Shown: one piece after another, positions 1 to 12,647 of the stretch
Layout: every line of letters begins with the position of its first letter
How positions within the stretch are numbered: the stretch's first letter is position 1
Assembly: GCA_001465935.1 (NCBI GenBank)
Contig: LNKV01000013.1
Coordinates: 372,001 to 436,000, forward strand
Source of the DNA: Clarireedia homoeocarpa
Lineage: Eukaryota; Ascomycota; Leotiomycetes; Helotiales; Rutstroemiaceae
DNA length: 64,000 nucleotides
Direction of reading: 5' to 3'
Notes under the pieces: generated by a model
Told to the model about the DNA's origin: nothing
Seen by the model: the letters and a program-made list of their open reading frames with translations, nothing else
Database searches by the model: none
Position numbers and translations under genes: made by a program

Positions 1-655
1 TTCCGAGATGCTCTCTCGAGAAATTCCTCGATCGTAGTATTTGAAATGTGCAGAAGAAGCTCGAACTTTTAGATCTTGAAGTAGTCACAGGCTCAAACGA
101 ATAGTGCAAGGATGTTCTCCTCTTTGTGATGGTGGCACAAGTAGCTGCGGGGAAAGCTGCAGGTACAACAAATCGAGATCAGCCAAATCAGAGTTCAACT
201 ACGACGCTCGGTATGATGGAAGATTACGAGAGCATGATTATTTAACTTACTGTATATATATCAAGAGGTCACTATTAGAGAGGTCGAACGGATTAGCAGC
301 GATTACTTTTCGATGTAGTAACAAACGCCCTTTCTTGGTTCATTTTGGCGGCAACATCATGTCAAGTACAGGTTTAAATGACACTATTCATTGTGCGATT
401 GCTCAACCATCATTGGGAAATTTTAAGCTTCAATTTCCCCTAGTTTATTTTGGGTGAACGACCTGAGCGTCCGACACCAAGATCATTGTCGTAAGGACAA
501 CAAGACTGAATGATTCCACATAGCTCTTTGCAGTATTTACTATGTTTACTCGCACACTGATTAACCGGTAATTCATCGCTTTTGTATACCGTCCTGGCTT
601 TTGGTATATCTCGTGTTGTCCAACACCATGTTGCTACCACCATCTAGTCCTTTCC
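1..655. other. Intergenic or flanking DNA, no gene called
   Basis: I see no convincing gene here. The longest open frame on the plus strand (about 104-457) starts at a GTG, is rich in scattered cysteines and serines, and matches no family I know. The left edge may hold the end of a gene lying outside the window. The right part is the 3' side of the minus-strand gene whose last exon begins at 681. Confidence 0.5.
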
Positions 656-2350
656 CTACAACCACTCCGAGATTCGACCATCTATCACGAAAGTCATTAG
701 CTACAATCTTTCTGTGTCCTCCACATATGCTGCAGCGAGCAAAATTCAATACTAACCAGGAGTCTGATCTGTAATCCCCACCACAATAATCTGCTTCTTC
801 AACTCCTGTCTTCTCTTCTCCTTCTTATTCATACTTAGTTTCGCCTTCTCAACCACCTCATGAAAGTGTTCATTCCCCTTCTGCAACACATCCGGCGTTC
901 CCTTCAACCCCATAAACCCTCCACTGCTCTTCTTCGGTGTCGGTGTATCGGGCTCTGTCGCTGTTCGTTTAGTATTCGAAATTATATCACTTTTATTAGT
1001 CAGTGAAGTGGTTTTCGTACCAGATACTCTTCGTAATGCGCCAGATAGCTTCCCACCAATAGTTGAAGTGGAAGTTGGAGAGTCTGGTGATTTGTGAGTG
1101 CTGTGAAAGGAAAATTGAAAAGGGCTTTTCGGGGGTTTTTTACCGCTTGAATTCCCTCTTTTGTTGTGCTTTTGGTCTGGGGAGGGCAATGGTGACGACT
1201 GCGTCCTGGTTGGTGGAACCGGTGAAGATGATACGGCTTCTGTGTTGTGAAGTCCATACTGCTTCTCGCATGATGGAGTTCTAAGAAGATTCCAATCTAC
1301 TGCTTTTTGTAAATTGGCGGATAACGCAGCACTGCTTCCACCAGAATCCTTGCTGGGATAACTCGGTCCATTTTTATTTGTTCGAATTGTCAAGGGTTGC
1401 GGTGTTAAGACATGATCTTCGTGATGTATTTCGTGATGTACAGATGTTCCACTTTTACCCCGTTGCTCCTCTATTACCTTTTTTTGATTTGTCAAGTCTT
1501 CAATGTCGTCACGAGTATTTGCAGATGGGCTTGGTTCTCCTATACGCCCTGACATGAACCTTGATACACATTCTCGGTACGCTTGAGAGGATATTGAATC
1601 AGGATCGCTATGGCTCGATGAGTTGGAGCTATATGTTGTAGATTTGAGATAGAATTGTCCGTCATGGGCTGGCGGTGGTTGTAGAGAAGTGACAGGTAGG
1701 CCCGCCGTGGAGTTTGCACCATCCTGACTGTAAACACTGCCAGAGCTATCAGACTCATCCGTAGTTATCTGCAACGGTGAGCGTTGACGTGTGCCCTCTC
1801 TTATCTCCATTGTAGGATCACGACCCGTGAACTGCATCACTTTCGTGGCAGACTTGGACATAGGTGGCATCGGAGGTCGCAGCGACCTTGGTTCTGGGGT
1901 TGAATTAAATCTGCTGAGGGGTGGCATATCTTGCCGCTGAGCTGCATCGTTGCAACTCATGGCTCCCCGATGTTCTAAAGTTGGTCTTGGAAGTGGTTGG
2001 CCATACGGTACCAAGCGTCCGTCAAGTCTCCTGCTGCGCCCTCTCGCCATCGGCCCGGGAAAAACAGGAAGTTCATGATCTTGTCGATAGCCCACGGGAA
2101 CGTTATGTGATTGAGAATGTCCCGCCCCACCGCCACCTAACGAGAATGTTGAATAATTCTGCCGGTTCGCCCATGTATCCCCTGACAACGAAGATGATTG
2201 CGAGCCCGGGTCTGACTGTGGTTGAGAACGTGAATAAGATCGATGAAATGGATCTGGAGATTGGTAGGCCATGATGACTTCGAAGGCAAATGAGAGTGAG
2301 GTTATCTCAATCTGAGAGAGGGTAGCATATTCGTTATATTCGGAACGCAT
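656..2350 (-). CDS. Serine/proline-rich fungal protein with conserved C-terminal tail
   Basis: I read two exons, 757-2350 and 656-681, giving 539 residues. Most of the protein is low complexity, rich in Ser, Pro, Gln and Thr, with no membrane segment or signal peptide. Only the last 60 or so residues look folded: a Lys/Glu-rich helix (HFHEVVEKAKL, then KKEKRRQELKKQI) followed by VVGITDQTPDGRISEWL. The uninterrupted frame stops after TDQTPG, but a GTTAGT donor at 756 joined to an acceptor ending at 682 yields the DGRISEWL ending, which I remember from other ascomycete members. The intron is about 75 nt and contains a CTAATGAC branch-like site. A second in-frame ATG at 2272 (MAYQSPDP) would give a protein 26 residues shorter and is an equally plausible start. 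The function is unknown to me. Confidence 0.75.
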
Positions 2351-4647
2351 CTTGACGATACCTAGGGGGCAACAGGAACAAAGAGAGAAGGGCTTAGGCT
2401 CGAATTGGAATATTTCGAGAAAAATAACAGAAACAATTGATACTTTGCGGAAGATAATTCCACAACGAAGTCTAGAGTGTTAGAGAATGAAGTGTGAACA
2501 TCAATGAATTTCTTTCTTTCAAATAGTAGAATCAATCGATAAAGAGCTGTAAAGGAGAGTTGCGCCAGTAGTGGTTAGTGAATGCAAGCATAATTCAAGT
2601 TTTTGGATGAAGTCAAGGTATTAGTTAGAAGGCAACAAAGGAGAAGATGAATGATAGACGAAGAAAGTACAAAGACAGAATATACATTGAAAGTTCGACG
2701 AGAAGATCTAGATCGAGAAACGAAGAGCCTCAAACATATAGCAGCAATAACCTGTAGTCGTCCGTGCTTTATGGATAGCTATTTTGAGGGCCTTGCCCAC
2801 TTATGGGCGGGTACAAACGTAGGGTACAAACATCATAGCCACCGACGACGAGGCGCTGGGAGTCTAGGAGGAATCCAACTGCTCAAACACTGGCTCGAAC
2901 TGTTGGGCTTCCTTTGCGATCTGCACGAACTCAGATGCGGCCTTTAGAAATCAATTCCGCGATTGTGTGACATTTGGCGAGGACGTTTTGTTTTGTTTTG
3001 AATCGTAAACCTCTTGCGAGAAAGTACAGATTACACTGCGTTGGATGTTCGATTGAAGTGCACGCCGGTTTGAAGCGTTCAGGACAATTACACGCAACCA
3101 AAAGGGAAAAGATCTGCAGTCGCACTCGAAACCAACTAATGGATGCGACAGCACTTCACGTCAACGAAAGGTTTATACTCGCTGATGGTCTCGTCGTGTG
3201 TTCCTTCAATATCAATTTTGTGCTTGCATTTCGCCTTACTACTATCGTTACCACTTCCATCTTGAAGATTTTAGTCTGTTCACAAGCGAGCTAGGCTCAC
3301 TCCTGCTGTCATCTCTTTTCTTTCCTCCCTATCCTCCATTAGATTTGCAGTCATGATTACAAGCACTTAGAATATAGAAACCAAGTAAATTTTTCTAATC
3401 ATGACCGAAGTTGGCGATATACATAGAAGAATATAGGAATCTCCTTAGCAATCTCGAAGTAGGATTTGTGAGCCACACTCTTCATTTACGCCGCCTGTGC
3501 CTTACTGTATATGTTAGAGGCCTGTTGGAATCAACCCGTCGATCGTTGTTGTACAGCATCCCTGGGCTGCTATAAGTTGGGGGTGAGTAGGTTGTGTAGC
3601 GGCACAAGGTATGGCACATGTCTTATTACAGTATGTTGTAACAGTGCAGCGTCTCATATGGGTGTCGCTGTAATGGGTACAAGATTGCATTACCATGTGG
3701 TGCTCATTCTTGGATACTGAGCTGCAGATGTGCTGCTACAGCCTACAATGAAGAAGCCGAAGCCTTAACGGCAGTGCTACATGTTGTACCTCATCCGTAG
3801 CACTATGGAGTCCAGAAGTCTATGGAAGTTGTGTATCCCTCACCCAATTCTACCTGGACATCTTATTTTACCCTCTGCTGTGCCTTACATCGAATGAATG
3901 CCATTTTCTGCGCCTGCCTGCCATTCTAAAAACATATCTACAACCTCATAACTGGCTCCTCGATCCGCGGGCACAGGACCGCATACCAGATAGCAGAGCA
4001 ATAAGACCACCTGGAAGAGGAGCAAGTCGAATGTACCTACGGATTCTCTTTCGGAAAGACTTCAAAAGCAAGATGCTTGGGCACTAGTAATAGCGGCATA
4101 AGGTACAGATAACCTAGAATATATTAGGCTGCAGGATGTAGAAAGTGAAACCAATGCAATGAATGCCGCGAAAAAAATACCGTGGGTCTAAATATATACA
4201 CGACGAAATTATCTAATTGGGAAGTGAGGGGGCTACGTATTACCTGATCACGCCGACCAATTTCCGGACTTAAGAAACTTATTCATATTTTGAACAGTGG
4301 CGGATTCTTCCAAGATTATCAAGCAAAAGTGGGACGCTTTTGGACAGAACTTGGGATCGGAGAACATCAGCCGAGAAGAAACGATGAATGTGATGGTATA
4401 GCCAGAGATGCGTACCCATTGAACCTAGCTAAGCTATCTCTACGTTCCTCCTCGACTGCCCAGTTGTACGAAGCACGAAAACCGATGTCGGTGTCAAACC
4501 AGAGACCCATATCGCAATGCTTCCCGTGTCCCAACCCATGTGCATGCATCCATTAGCATTCCCAACTCCCTTAATTGTCCGTGAACGCCATCGCTAAAAG
4601 TCAAGAAGCTCCCAAAATTCCGCTGATAAGCCCATTCGTAGTTCATT
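2351..4647. other. Intergenic region
   Basis: About 2.3 kb lie between the starts and stops of two minus-strand genes. The region holds the promoter of the gene ending at 656 and the downstream flank of the gene ending at 4648. Open frames at 3511-3720 and 4290-4556 have no family likeness. I see no tRNA, repeat array or mobile element remnant. Confidence 0.5.
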
Positions 4648-6388
4648 TCATTCATTGTGTGCTTGGTATTGTTTCATAAAAGCGACTGCCTGTTCTATCG
4701 GATAGCCGATGAACACAGGTCCTGTAAAGACCATTTGCGGGCCGTTGCCATGTTTAGGCATATTATTCGGTTGGATAAAAGCAGGTCGGCTGCTGTGTAC
4801 TATTGACGGTGCAGGCTGCTGTTCGAAGTGGGTAGAAGGGGGAGCTTCCACTTGGGGTTGATCATGACCGAAAGGACATCTTCCTGCTGGCCTTGAGGCA
4901 TCGACTCCGGCTGCTTGGGGCGGGTCAGAAGGCAATGCTTCCTCGTTTGTAGCGGCTTTTGATGTTGCCATTTGACCGAAAGGACTGCCTGTTGGTTTGG
5001 CCTGGAAGCTCTCCAATGGAACAGATACAGGCGCAGGAGGCGGGGAGACAGGTCGTTCCGAAGGTTGGTCGAAGATAGGAACAGATATGCCCCAAGGTCT
5101 AGAAGGACTCTCGCCAACTCTAATCTCCTTCAAGGGGCGATCGAATCGACTTTCCCTATCATCTACTGGCGCCGACTGAGTCGAATGAACAGGCTCGATC
5201 TCATCCGCGCTAACAGCTTTTGCCCAGTTTTCCACCCTCTCATTAGAGGCGCGTTCAACTTCATAGGCGTCTTCTTCTTCCTTGGAAGGTAACATAGGCT
5301 GATGCTTCTGACCCAGGCCCTGAATCATGCTCACCAAATTCCCGTATTTGGCGTCCAACATTCTGATTTCATCTTCATTTTTCTGATAACGCTTGACGCA
5401 AATTTCATGGCTACGAGGAATTTCGTGCTTGTGGGTTTCAAAATAGCGGGCTATCTCCTCAGGAGAGTGTTGGTCAAGATATCGGATTGGGCATTTCGCT
5501 GCAGAGCCCGTAGCGGAGGGAGGTGGGGAGGACATCGTTTCCGCATACATCTGTGCGCAAATCGGGTCTGCAGAGTGATGTGGGGTAGGGTCTTTGGTCT
5601 CGGGAGGGGTCAAATGTCGATCTGATTCACGAGCGTTGGTATCTTGAGAATCGGCCTTTTTGGCGTCTTGCTGAGCCTCAGACATGGTTACAAACGGACA
5701 CGATAATGCACTCTTCTTTCCAGGCACAGTGAAGTCTTGTTCGAGAACAGTGGATAGCGACGTTCGACGTGCAGATAATCTCATATTACTACTTCCACCG
5801 GATATACTTTTACTCGTGGTAGATCCAGTCGATCTCCCAGTTATAGCCGCTAATCGTTGTGCTGCACGCCTTCCGTCACGTATCGCCACCGCAGTCTGGT
5901 ACTTTGACGTTGGTTGCTTGCGAGGTGGTAGGGGTACAAGCCCATCCCGACCAGGAAGCGTTGATTCTAGATCCGGGGGAAGTTGAAGCTTCGCCAATGT
6001 ACCAGCTATGTCTGGGTCCGCATATTTATCTGCAAGTTGTTGGTACTATGGAGACAAGTTGGTTAGCTTTAGTCATGCTAAGGCTTCTCAAGAACTTGGT
6101 AGAAGTTGAGTCAAGAAAAATCAGACGATTTGGTAAGTTATCGAGCATTGCTGCGTTGCAGCTTTGTTCTAGAGCTATTGTGATACATCATAGAAAGCGA
6201 CGAGAAGAGAGGATAGTGCAGATGCAACAGACAGATGCGATGCGACTTACTTGATTGTGGCAATATATGAGCTTCTGCTCCAAAATTGTCTTTCTATCAC
6301 TTAGAAGTTGAACCTCATCTGCGAGATGATTGAAATTTTCAATTAAGGTATTTGTAAGGTCCTCATAATTGAAATCTGGATATGTCAT
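4648..6388 (-). CDS. Conserved fungal protein with Cys-Pro motifs
   Basis: There are two exons, 6251-6388 and 4648-6045, joined in phase 0 across a 205-nt intron (donor GTAAGT, acceptor CCATAG), giving 511 residues. The N-terminal 50 residues are predicted helical or coiled (LIENFNHLADEVQLLSDRKTI). The middle is Ser/Thr-rich. Three Cys-Pro motifs stand out: CPF near residue 162, CPIRYLDQHSPEE from residue 231, and CPFGH near the C-terminal third. The second opens the best conserved block, which continues with RYFETHKHEIPRSHEICVKRYQKN, written here in two pieces: RYFETHKHEIPR and SHEICVKRYQKN. Its Cys231, His251, His253, His259 and Cys262 could bind metal, but this is inference. No known enzymatic domain is visible and I do not assign a function. 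Confidence 0.85.
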
Positions 6389-6748
6389 AGTGTACTGTAC
6401 AGCAGACTAAAGGAGGAGGAGAAGAAGGAGAAGAAGAAGAAGAAGAAGGAAAGGGAAAGCTCGGTTGGAAAACGAAGATATAAATGAATAAAGAAAGCAG
6501 AGAAAGCGAGAGAGAAAGAGGACAGGAGAAAACGGTTTGTTGACGATTAACGATTTACCTTGCTTGCAGAAATTCGCGGCGGATCGGAAAGCAAGATTTG
6601 AAGCTAAAGCTTTTTAGCGATTGACTTGTTTGTCTTGTCGTGCTGTTTGCTCTCCCGAGGTTGGAGAGGCGTTTGATTATCAGGTAAGCGAGCGAAGGAC
6701 AACCACCAGCTGTTGACAAAAGGGGCCAGATGGAATCCTCATCGGCAC

Positions 6749-6784
6749 CAATATCAATATCAATATCAATATCAATATCAATTA
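6749..6784. repeat. AATATC hexanucleotide microsatellite
   Basis: Six tandem copies of the hexamer AATATC run through this stretch, nearly perfect, in noncoding DNA between divergent genes. Confidence 0.9.
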
Positions 6785-7230
6785 CAATGGCCTACTTCAT
6801 TAGGTAGGTGGCTGCCGAACCATCGTTCTGCTGCTGACCCGCGTGGGAATCTGTGACACAATCAAGTATGGCTCCCCCGGCTTTACTCCTGCAACAGACC
6901 GCACCGCCGCAACGATTGGATCCAGCTGGTAGATCACACCCGCCCTTTCTCCCTTGTACTCGTACTTCGTTGAGTGAGTAGGTCAGATACCCATCTACCT
7001 GGGCACAATTCGGAAAACTCTTCACAGTCACATTTTACACCTGCCTGAAGTCCGTGAAGATCATTAGCCGGGCGGGCTTACTCTTTCACATCTTTTTGGT
7101 GAAGGATTCGCATAATTTCCAAGTCGGTTATACTGCTTCGTAACAACAAGAGATCTACTGCTCCGGGCGTCAAGAACTTTCATAATGCCGAGATAGATCC
7201 TTCAATTTACCACCGTGATCGCAGTAGGAT

Positions 7231-7288
7231 GGATGGCAGTGGAGGGCGGTGGAGGGCAGTCAAGGGCAGTCAAGGGCAGTCAAGGGTT
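7231..7288. repeat. GGCAGTCAAG-type decamer array
   Basis: Imperfect tandem units based on GGCAGTGGAG and GGCAGTCAAG occupy this stretch. Three of the latter are perfect in a row. It lies about 400 nt upstream of the F-box gene start. Confidence 0.85.
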
Positions 7289-7691
7289 AAGGGAGCGTGG
7301 GGAGGTAGTACTTGATCCTACAACTTGGTAGAGAGGAGAGAGCGTAGCCTTGTTAGGGGGGCTTGTCCACTGCAACCTCACCCACCACTCACCACCACCA
7401 CTCCCGACGCCTGCTCATGAACTTATACGAAATGGAAATAACCTCCGTGGGCTTAGCAAATCTCATGTTTCAGGCGAACTCTGGGGTTCAATCGACCATA
7501 CAATGCCATACAGGATACAAGATCCAAAATACCATAACATAAACTCTGGTCCCCTTCCACTTTTGTCCTTCGCTACCTGGGACTTCATCGTTGTGCCGGC
7601 ACCCGCTTAATAAGACCATGCTTGGGCGCATCAATTCAATTTCTAGCCCAACAGCACAGATGACTTGAGGAACGCGAACGCCGCTGCCAAT

Positions 7692-10600
7692 ATGTCGCTG
7701 CAAAGCCCATCTCTACGATCAATTTCATCTACCGGATCGGTAGAGCAATCCGCAGATTCATCCGCGATGCAGAAGACCGCGTTCGACCGGCTCCCAGAGG
7801 ACATCATTCTACAGTGAGCTTGAACCCGCCAACCTAATCGCAAAGCCTAATCGCATTCTCTATAGGATTATCCTTCTTACCGATGCGAACACCTTTGCTT
7901 CTCTTACTCTTCTGAACTCGAGGTGGAGGACTATTTCGCAGCAAGGCTACCTTTACTCCCACTTTTTGCCGCGATGCCCTTCCTACTCTGCCGCCCACCA
8001 TAAACTACCTATTGTGGAGGATGCGGGCAACCTGCCGCGCCTTCGAAGCCTTTTTGCACAAGAGATCAAGCGCAACCTATTCGAAGCATATTTAAGCCCC
8101 AAAGAAACTGTCATAAATCTTGTCTCTTCATCGATTAGTTCATCGAGCGCACCTGGAGGCGAAGCATGCCATTTCTCCATTTCCCCTCGTGGTGTCTTAG
8201 TGCTCGCCTTCAATTCATCTCGGATTCACATCATCGACGTTGCAGCCCCGGAGGTACACATTATACGTGAGCTCAAGATCCTGCGTCGGCCAGTTGCGGT
8301 GACAATCACAGATGATGGAGCTACATTGGCGGTAATGTCTACGGATCTTCAGATCGATTTGTACGACTTAAGATCCAGGCCACCAAAGCATACTCGAGCC
8401 GTAGCTTTAGACCAGACTCCACGAACGATTGCTTTATCTGCTAGTGGTCAGGTTCTGGCAGCGGCCTATGAGTGAGTTGTTTTCTTTTATCCCAGTAATC
8501 ACCGGTGCTTTTCCATAATTATATTATACCGGCTCAAATCTGAGACACCATCTTCTTAAATCTTCTTAAGATTCTTCATATTCCTTTCTTCAAAGTGCTA
8601 CTGACATTGCTACTCATTAGCTCTGGTGTGGAATTAACTTCACTCCTTGAAAGCGGTACAAGTCGCGCTGTAAAAGCATACGGTGTTGACTCTTTGACTT
8701 TCTCTCGTGAATCTGATTTATTACTTGGTACCACCCTCCAATCAAGAAACCCGAGTACTGTCGTCATTACTGCCCCATACTACGACTCCGGTAGTCACTC
8801 GCCAGAAGAGAGCGTGAGTGCGCTATGGACGACTTCCATACTCTTTCCGAACGGCAGCCGCGACTGCAGCCATGCAGTGTTGTTACCGGGCTGTCAAGAA
8901 AATTGGACTTTCACTTATGACCGAATATTTGAAACTTTCCGTGCTGTGCGGATTGACGACCTGCGTAATGGCAAGGTTCACTTTGTTGGACCGAACGGTG
9001 AACCCCCGGCATCAAAGGCAGCAGCTAGCAAGTCTGGCGATTTGGTGGCCGTGGGCTATAATCGCGGGTCCATCTGGCTCTGGGGCATACCCCTCGATCT
9101 AGATGCTATACCGAAAACAGACAATGGTAGCAGTAGCAGCGCAGGAACTGAGCCAGGAACTCCGCTTAGTCAAATTGGGCGTCGAAATAGTGCACCTTCG
9201 CTACGATCCATAAATAGATCATTGGATCACAGCAACACTAGAATCCCACAATGGCAACTTCTATGCGACAAATCCCGGAACACATTCGTCGAAGGTCGAC
9301 AAATTACATCGTTGGATGGTGTTAGCGCCCTAAGCTGGGTTCAAGACAAAAGCACACAGCTCTATGGTGACCGGCTCGTTGCTGTTGCACCTGGTGTGAA
9401 AGGTTCGTCCATCATGGGCGAAGGCGATACCATGAGTCCGGTTGATGGTGGCCGTATCTCCATATTAGATTTCACCTGCGGACCAAGTTCCGGGGAAAAG
9501 ACTACCACTATGATAGAGGTAGGTCTACAGGAACCTGAGGCTTTAGAAGAGGAGCATCGAGACCTAGACACCGAAGTGGCTATTGTTAGAAGAAGAACTG
9601 TAGCCCAACGACGAAGTGCTCGTACAGGTCTTGCCCGTGCAGCCACCACAGTTGTACGCCTTGACCCTCCACCAATACCCTCGCTACACAATTCGAACGA
9701 CATGTTCAGCAACGCTTCTCCAGCCGTCTCTAGGCGTATGAGCCACCCGCCGGCCACACCCGACCGCACTGAAACTGCTTCCATTGATGAAGATCTAGAG
9801 CCTTTCGATGATCCTTACTCACATACTGCACCTCGCTCGGGTACTACCCTTCGACGAGCTGCCACAGCAGCCGCGGTGAACAGGAGACTGCATCCGCGGT
9901 CGATGATACAAGAACACATCGAATTTCGTCGCGCTGATGGCAGAGAAGATCACCCACATGAAAGTGATGCAGATAATTGGGAGCCCCCTCCTCCACCTTA
10001 TCAGAAGGACCCTGTCCCTCCTCTTCCCGAACATATTCAAAGATCTATCCTTGCGGAGCATGCAAGAAGCTTGCAGAGAGCAAGCACTCACCGTGCCCCT
10101 GTGCTAGACTTTCCAGGTCTTGATGCCCCGGTTCTTTCACGTCCTCTTCCTGAACCTTTACGCGAACAAAGATATCCTTTCAACAGATCTCTGAGTGATA
10201 CAACGGCTGCTACCATAGAGACAAGCCCTATAGATGATGAAATTGCTAGGCCAGTAACGAGCCCACCAGATCCCGACTTCAATGACCTCTATGACGTATC
10301 ACCTGTTGGAACTCCACAATCATCTCCACCTAGAAATAGAACGCGTCAAAATTCCGGGCAGTCAATAGGTGCGGATATTGAAGATAGAGTGGCGACATCT
10401 AACCCTGCAACGAGAGCCACGTTACAACAACCACTTTCCCCGATACCTCAGTTAACCAACGAAACTCTTGATCGACGATTATTGGATTGGGAATCTACAA
10501 GCGTCGAGGATGAAGTCTCGATTCTACAAGAGAGCAGACCTGCGACGGCAGTAACTCCAGACGCTACGGCTGAGCCTATGTTACCACCACCAGAGCTTCC

Positions 10601-11519
10601 TATTCCACTCTCAGGGCCAGACATTATCCAGCCCATACGGCATAGTTTCACATTCCCGCGAGTCGGAGATACTAGCTCTCAACCTGTAGAAGCAGAGCCG
10701 GCCGGAGGATTTGTACCAATCTGGAGACGAGTAAACACTGCCCCGACCACTAGTGATGATCATAGTGAGAACCGAGCACAGGTAGAGCTTCCAAGTGCAG
10801 ATTTATTGGAACGATTCAATCGCAGAAGTGGCCGGCCAGCTGGAATCACCGATCCTTCTAGGCGTAGATCTGGCTCACTAGATCGAGACTCTGTGCCCTA
10901 CCAAGATAGTACGAATAGACCTCCGCGTCCGCTCACTCAATACACACCCCCTCGCACGGCTCCAGAGCAATCATTCCCCTTCCCACCTCCCCCAATTCCT
11001 GCTACCGTCACCCAGGGCCCATTGCCTATCCGCTCAAACACTCTTCACATTCCCCGCTCTCGCCGTTTAAGTGTCGGCTCGCAAAGATACTCTGCAGCAC
11101 CGAATTCTCTCCGTCCGCCACTAGTACGTCTTGAAACTATCCACAGCGCAGCATCGAATCCGAACACACCTTATGGTATTCCGATACCAGTGACAGTGAG
11201 CAGACAGCCTAGTAGAGCAGAAAGAAGCGCAGCTAGAAATATGAAGGATGCGAAAAGAAAGGGGTGGAGACAGAGTATGAAGGTTAGGAAAAATAGAGAT
11301 CGGAGTGATAATACTGGGAGTAGTGCGGCTGGGACATATGTTACAGAGATGAGAATAAATGGTGACTTGATGATGGGCGGAGCAGATGTCGAGCAACAAC
11401 AGCAACAGCAACAGCAACAACAACAGCAACAGCAACAACAACAGCAACAGCAACAACAACAGCAACAGCAACAACAACAGCAACACAAAAAACTGGGTGG
11501 GAAGTGTACGGTTATGTGA
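7692..11519 (+). CDS. F-box / beta-propeller protein with polyQ and CaaX-like tail
   Basis: Three exons, 7692-7813, 7866-8471 and 8621-11519, give 1208 residues. The F-box begins at about residue 30 (FDRLPEDIILQIILLTDANTF) and is split by the first, 52-nt intron. The next roughly 450 residues read like WD40-type blades, for example SPRGVLVLAFNSSRIHIIDV and ITDDGATLAVMSTDLQIDLY. Residues from about 500 to 1150 are disordered, rich in Pro, Ser and Arg. The tail holds 30 consecutive glutamines (11394-11483) and then KLGGKCTVM-stop, a possible farnesylation signal. F-box proteins usually act as substrate receptors of SCF ubiquitin ligases; the propeller is the likely substrate-binding part. Substrate and location are unknown, though the tail hints at membrane attachment. 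Splice signals are GTGAGC...CTATAG and GTGAGT...CATTAG, and phases agree. Confidence 0.9.
11394..11483 (+). repeat. In-frame CAA/CAG repeat encoding 30 glutamines
   Basis: Thirty glutamine codons run without interruption. The last part is built from an 18-nt unit (CAA CAA CAA CAG CAA CAG) repeated about four times, so length changes by whole units would keep the reading frame. The opposite strand shows long polyleucine and polycysteine frames that are only shadows. Confidence 0.97.
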
Positions 11520-12647
11520 TATTTATGTATTGCTATATGGGCTTTGGCGGTACGAGAAGGCATTGTATGAATGTTTAGTACATTTGGGAATCAAAAAAAT
11601 GACATTATGCTTTTAGGGTCATGGTTGGGGAACGGAATGGCATATTACATACATGATGGGATGACGGTTCATTTCCTTCTCGGTTGTCATTTTTGAGAGA
11701 TGACTATTTTTTCCCTTAGGTTGATTAGGATGAATTGATGGATGAAGGAACAATTTAGAGCTGGTGAGCAGTTGCACAAACAAGTGGAAGGAAGTATATG
11801 ATTATGCAAACTCTTCTTGATTTCTGTGATATCAATATCTGATATTTCATTATCTTATAGTCATTGTACAGTAATAATTAGTACAGCTGTAGGGTGGATA
11901 TACTGATGTTCAAATTTGACTTGATAATCAGATATATAAGTTCTCAATGTTCAAAGTTAATTGGAAGATAGTGACGGATGTTGATGAGTACAAAACATTG
12001 ACTCATATTCTACAAGGCTCGACCTCTGACAGGTTATGGATACCTAGTCTCACATGACATTTTGGTATAAAGTATATGATTATGTACCTTTTTCTTCTTG
12101 ATCTCTGTTAGGTGGTAAATCTGTGGAAGTTGTGTACTGGCACTAACCCTCTTGAAGGGGCTGATATCCTTACAGTACTTCGCTACAGCAGACTAGGTAA
12201 GGTTATGAAGCATATCATCGTCTTTTTCTAGTGCTACTACACCTTCAATCAGAAAGCCAATCATGCTTTACGAACGAGCATTCAAATGGCTAAATACCTA
12301 TGGGGTTCGCAATTTGATGTGCGAACATGCGAACAAGGAGCCTTGTCTGACTGTAGTTCTAATCGGTGTCCAAGAACGGTTGCCTGTAAGGCTAACAGCC
12401 TTGGAATATATATACTCATTATTCTCAGTAAAAATAAAAAAATAAAATTACTACTTTTAGGTTTATATTGCAAGATCGTTGCTCTCACTTCCTGCAAAAT
12501 ATTTGAAAGTCTCGTTTTGGGTGTCTTGAAGTCGTGGCAAAATAGACAGGCTACGAGACATCTACAGGGTGCTGAATAGAATTCAGTAACGTTCGAATGT
12601 CCAGCCTTATATGAACGTTATAGATATCGATCGAAAAACCATCCAGC
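11520..12647. other. Intergenic region
   Basis: About 1.1 kb of AT-rich DNA between two plus-strand genes. It must hold the 3' end of the F-box transcript and the promoter of the E2 gene. I see no coding frame with family likeness; an A-rich stretch lies near 12430. Confidence 0.5.

Larger units (their letters stand above)
6389..7691. other. Divergent intergenic region with simple repeats
   Basis: About 1.3 kb form a shared upstream region between a minus-strand and a plus-strand gene. A GAA/GGA-rich purine tract lies at about 6408-6460, directly upstream of the minus-strand start. Two simple arrays lie further on and are listed separately. A minus-strand frame at 6792-7031 is cysteine-rich but has no ATG. 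Confidence 0.5.

Noticed and set aside
104..457. Plus-strand frame with many cysteines at the left edge
   Set aside because: It starts at a GTG, and no domain pattern fits.
6792..7031. Cysteine-rich minus-strand frame that could suggest a small secreted protein
   Set aside because: It begins at a GTG, has no ATG or signal peptide, and I found no convincing upstream exon.
11121..11563. Long minus-strand frames rich in Leu or Cys
   Set aside because: They are the complementary reading of the CAA/CAG repeat in the F-box gene and carry no independent signal.
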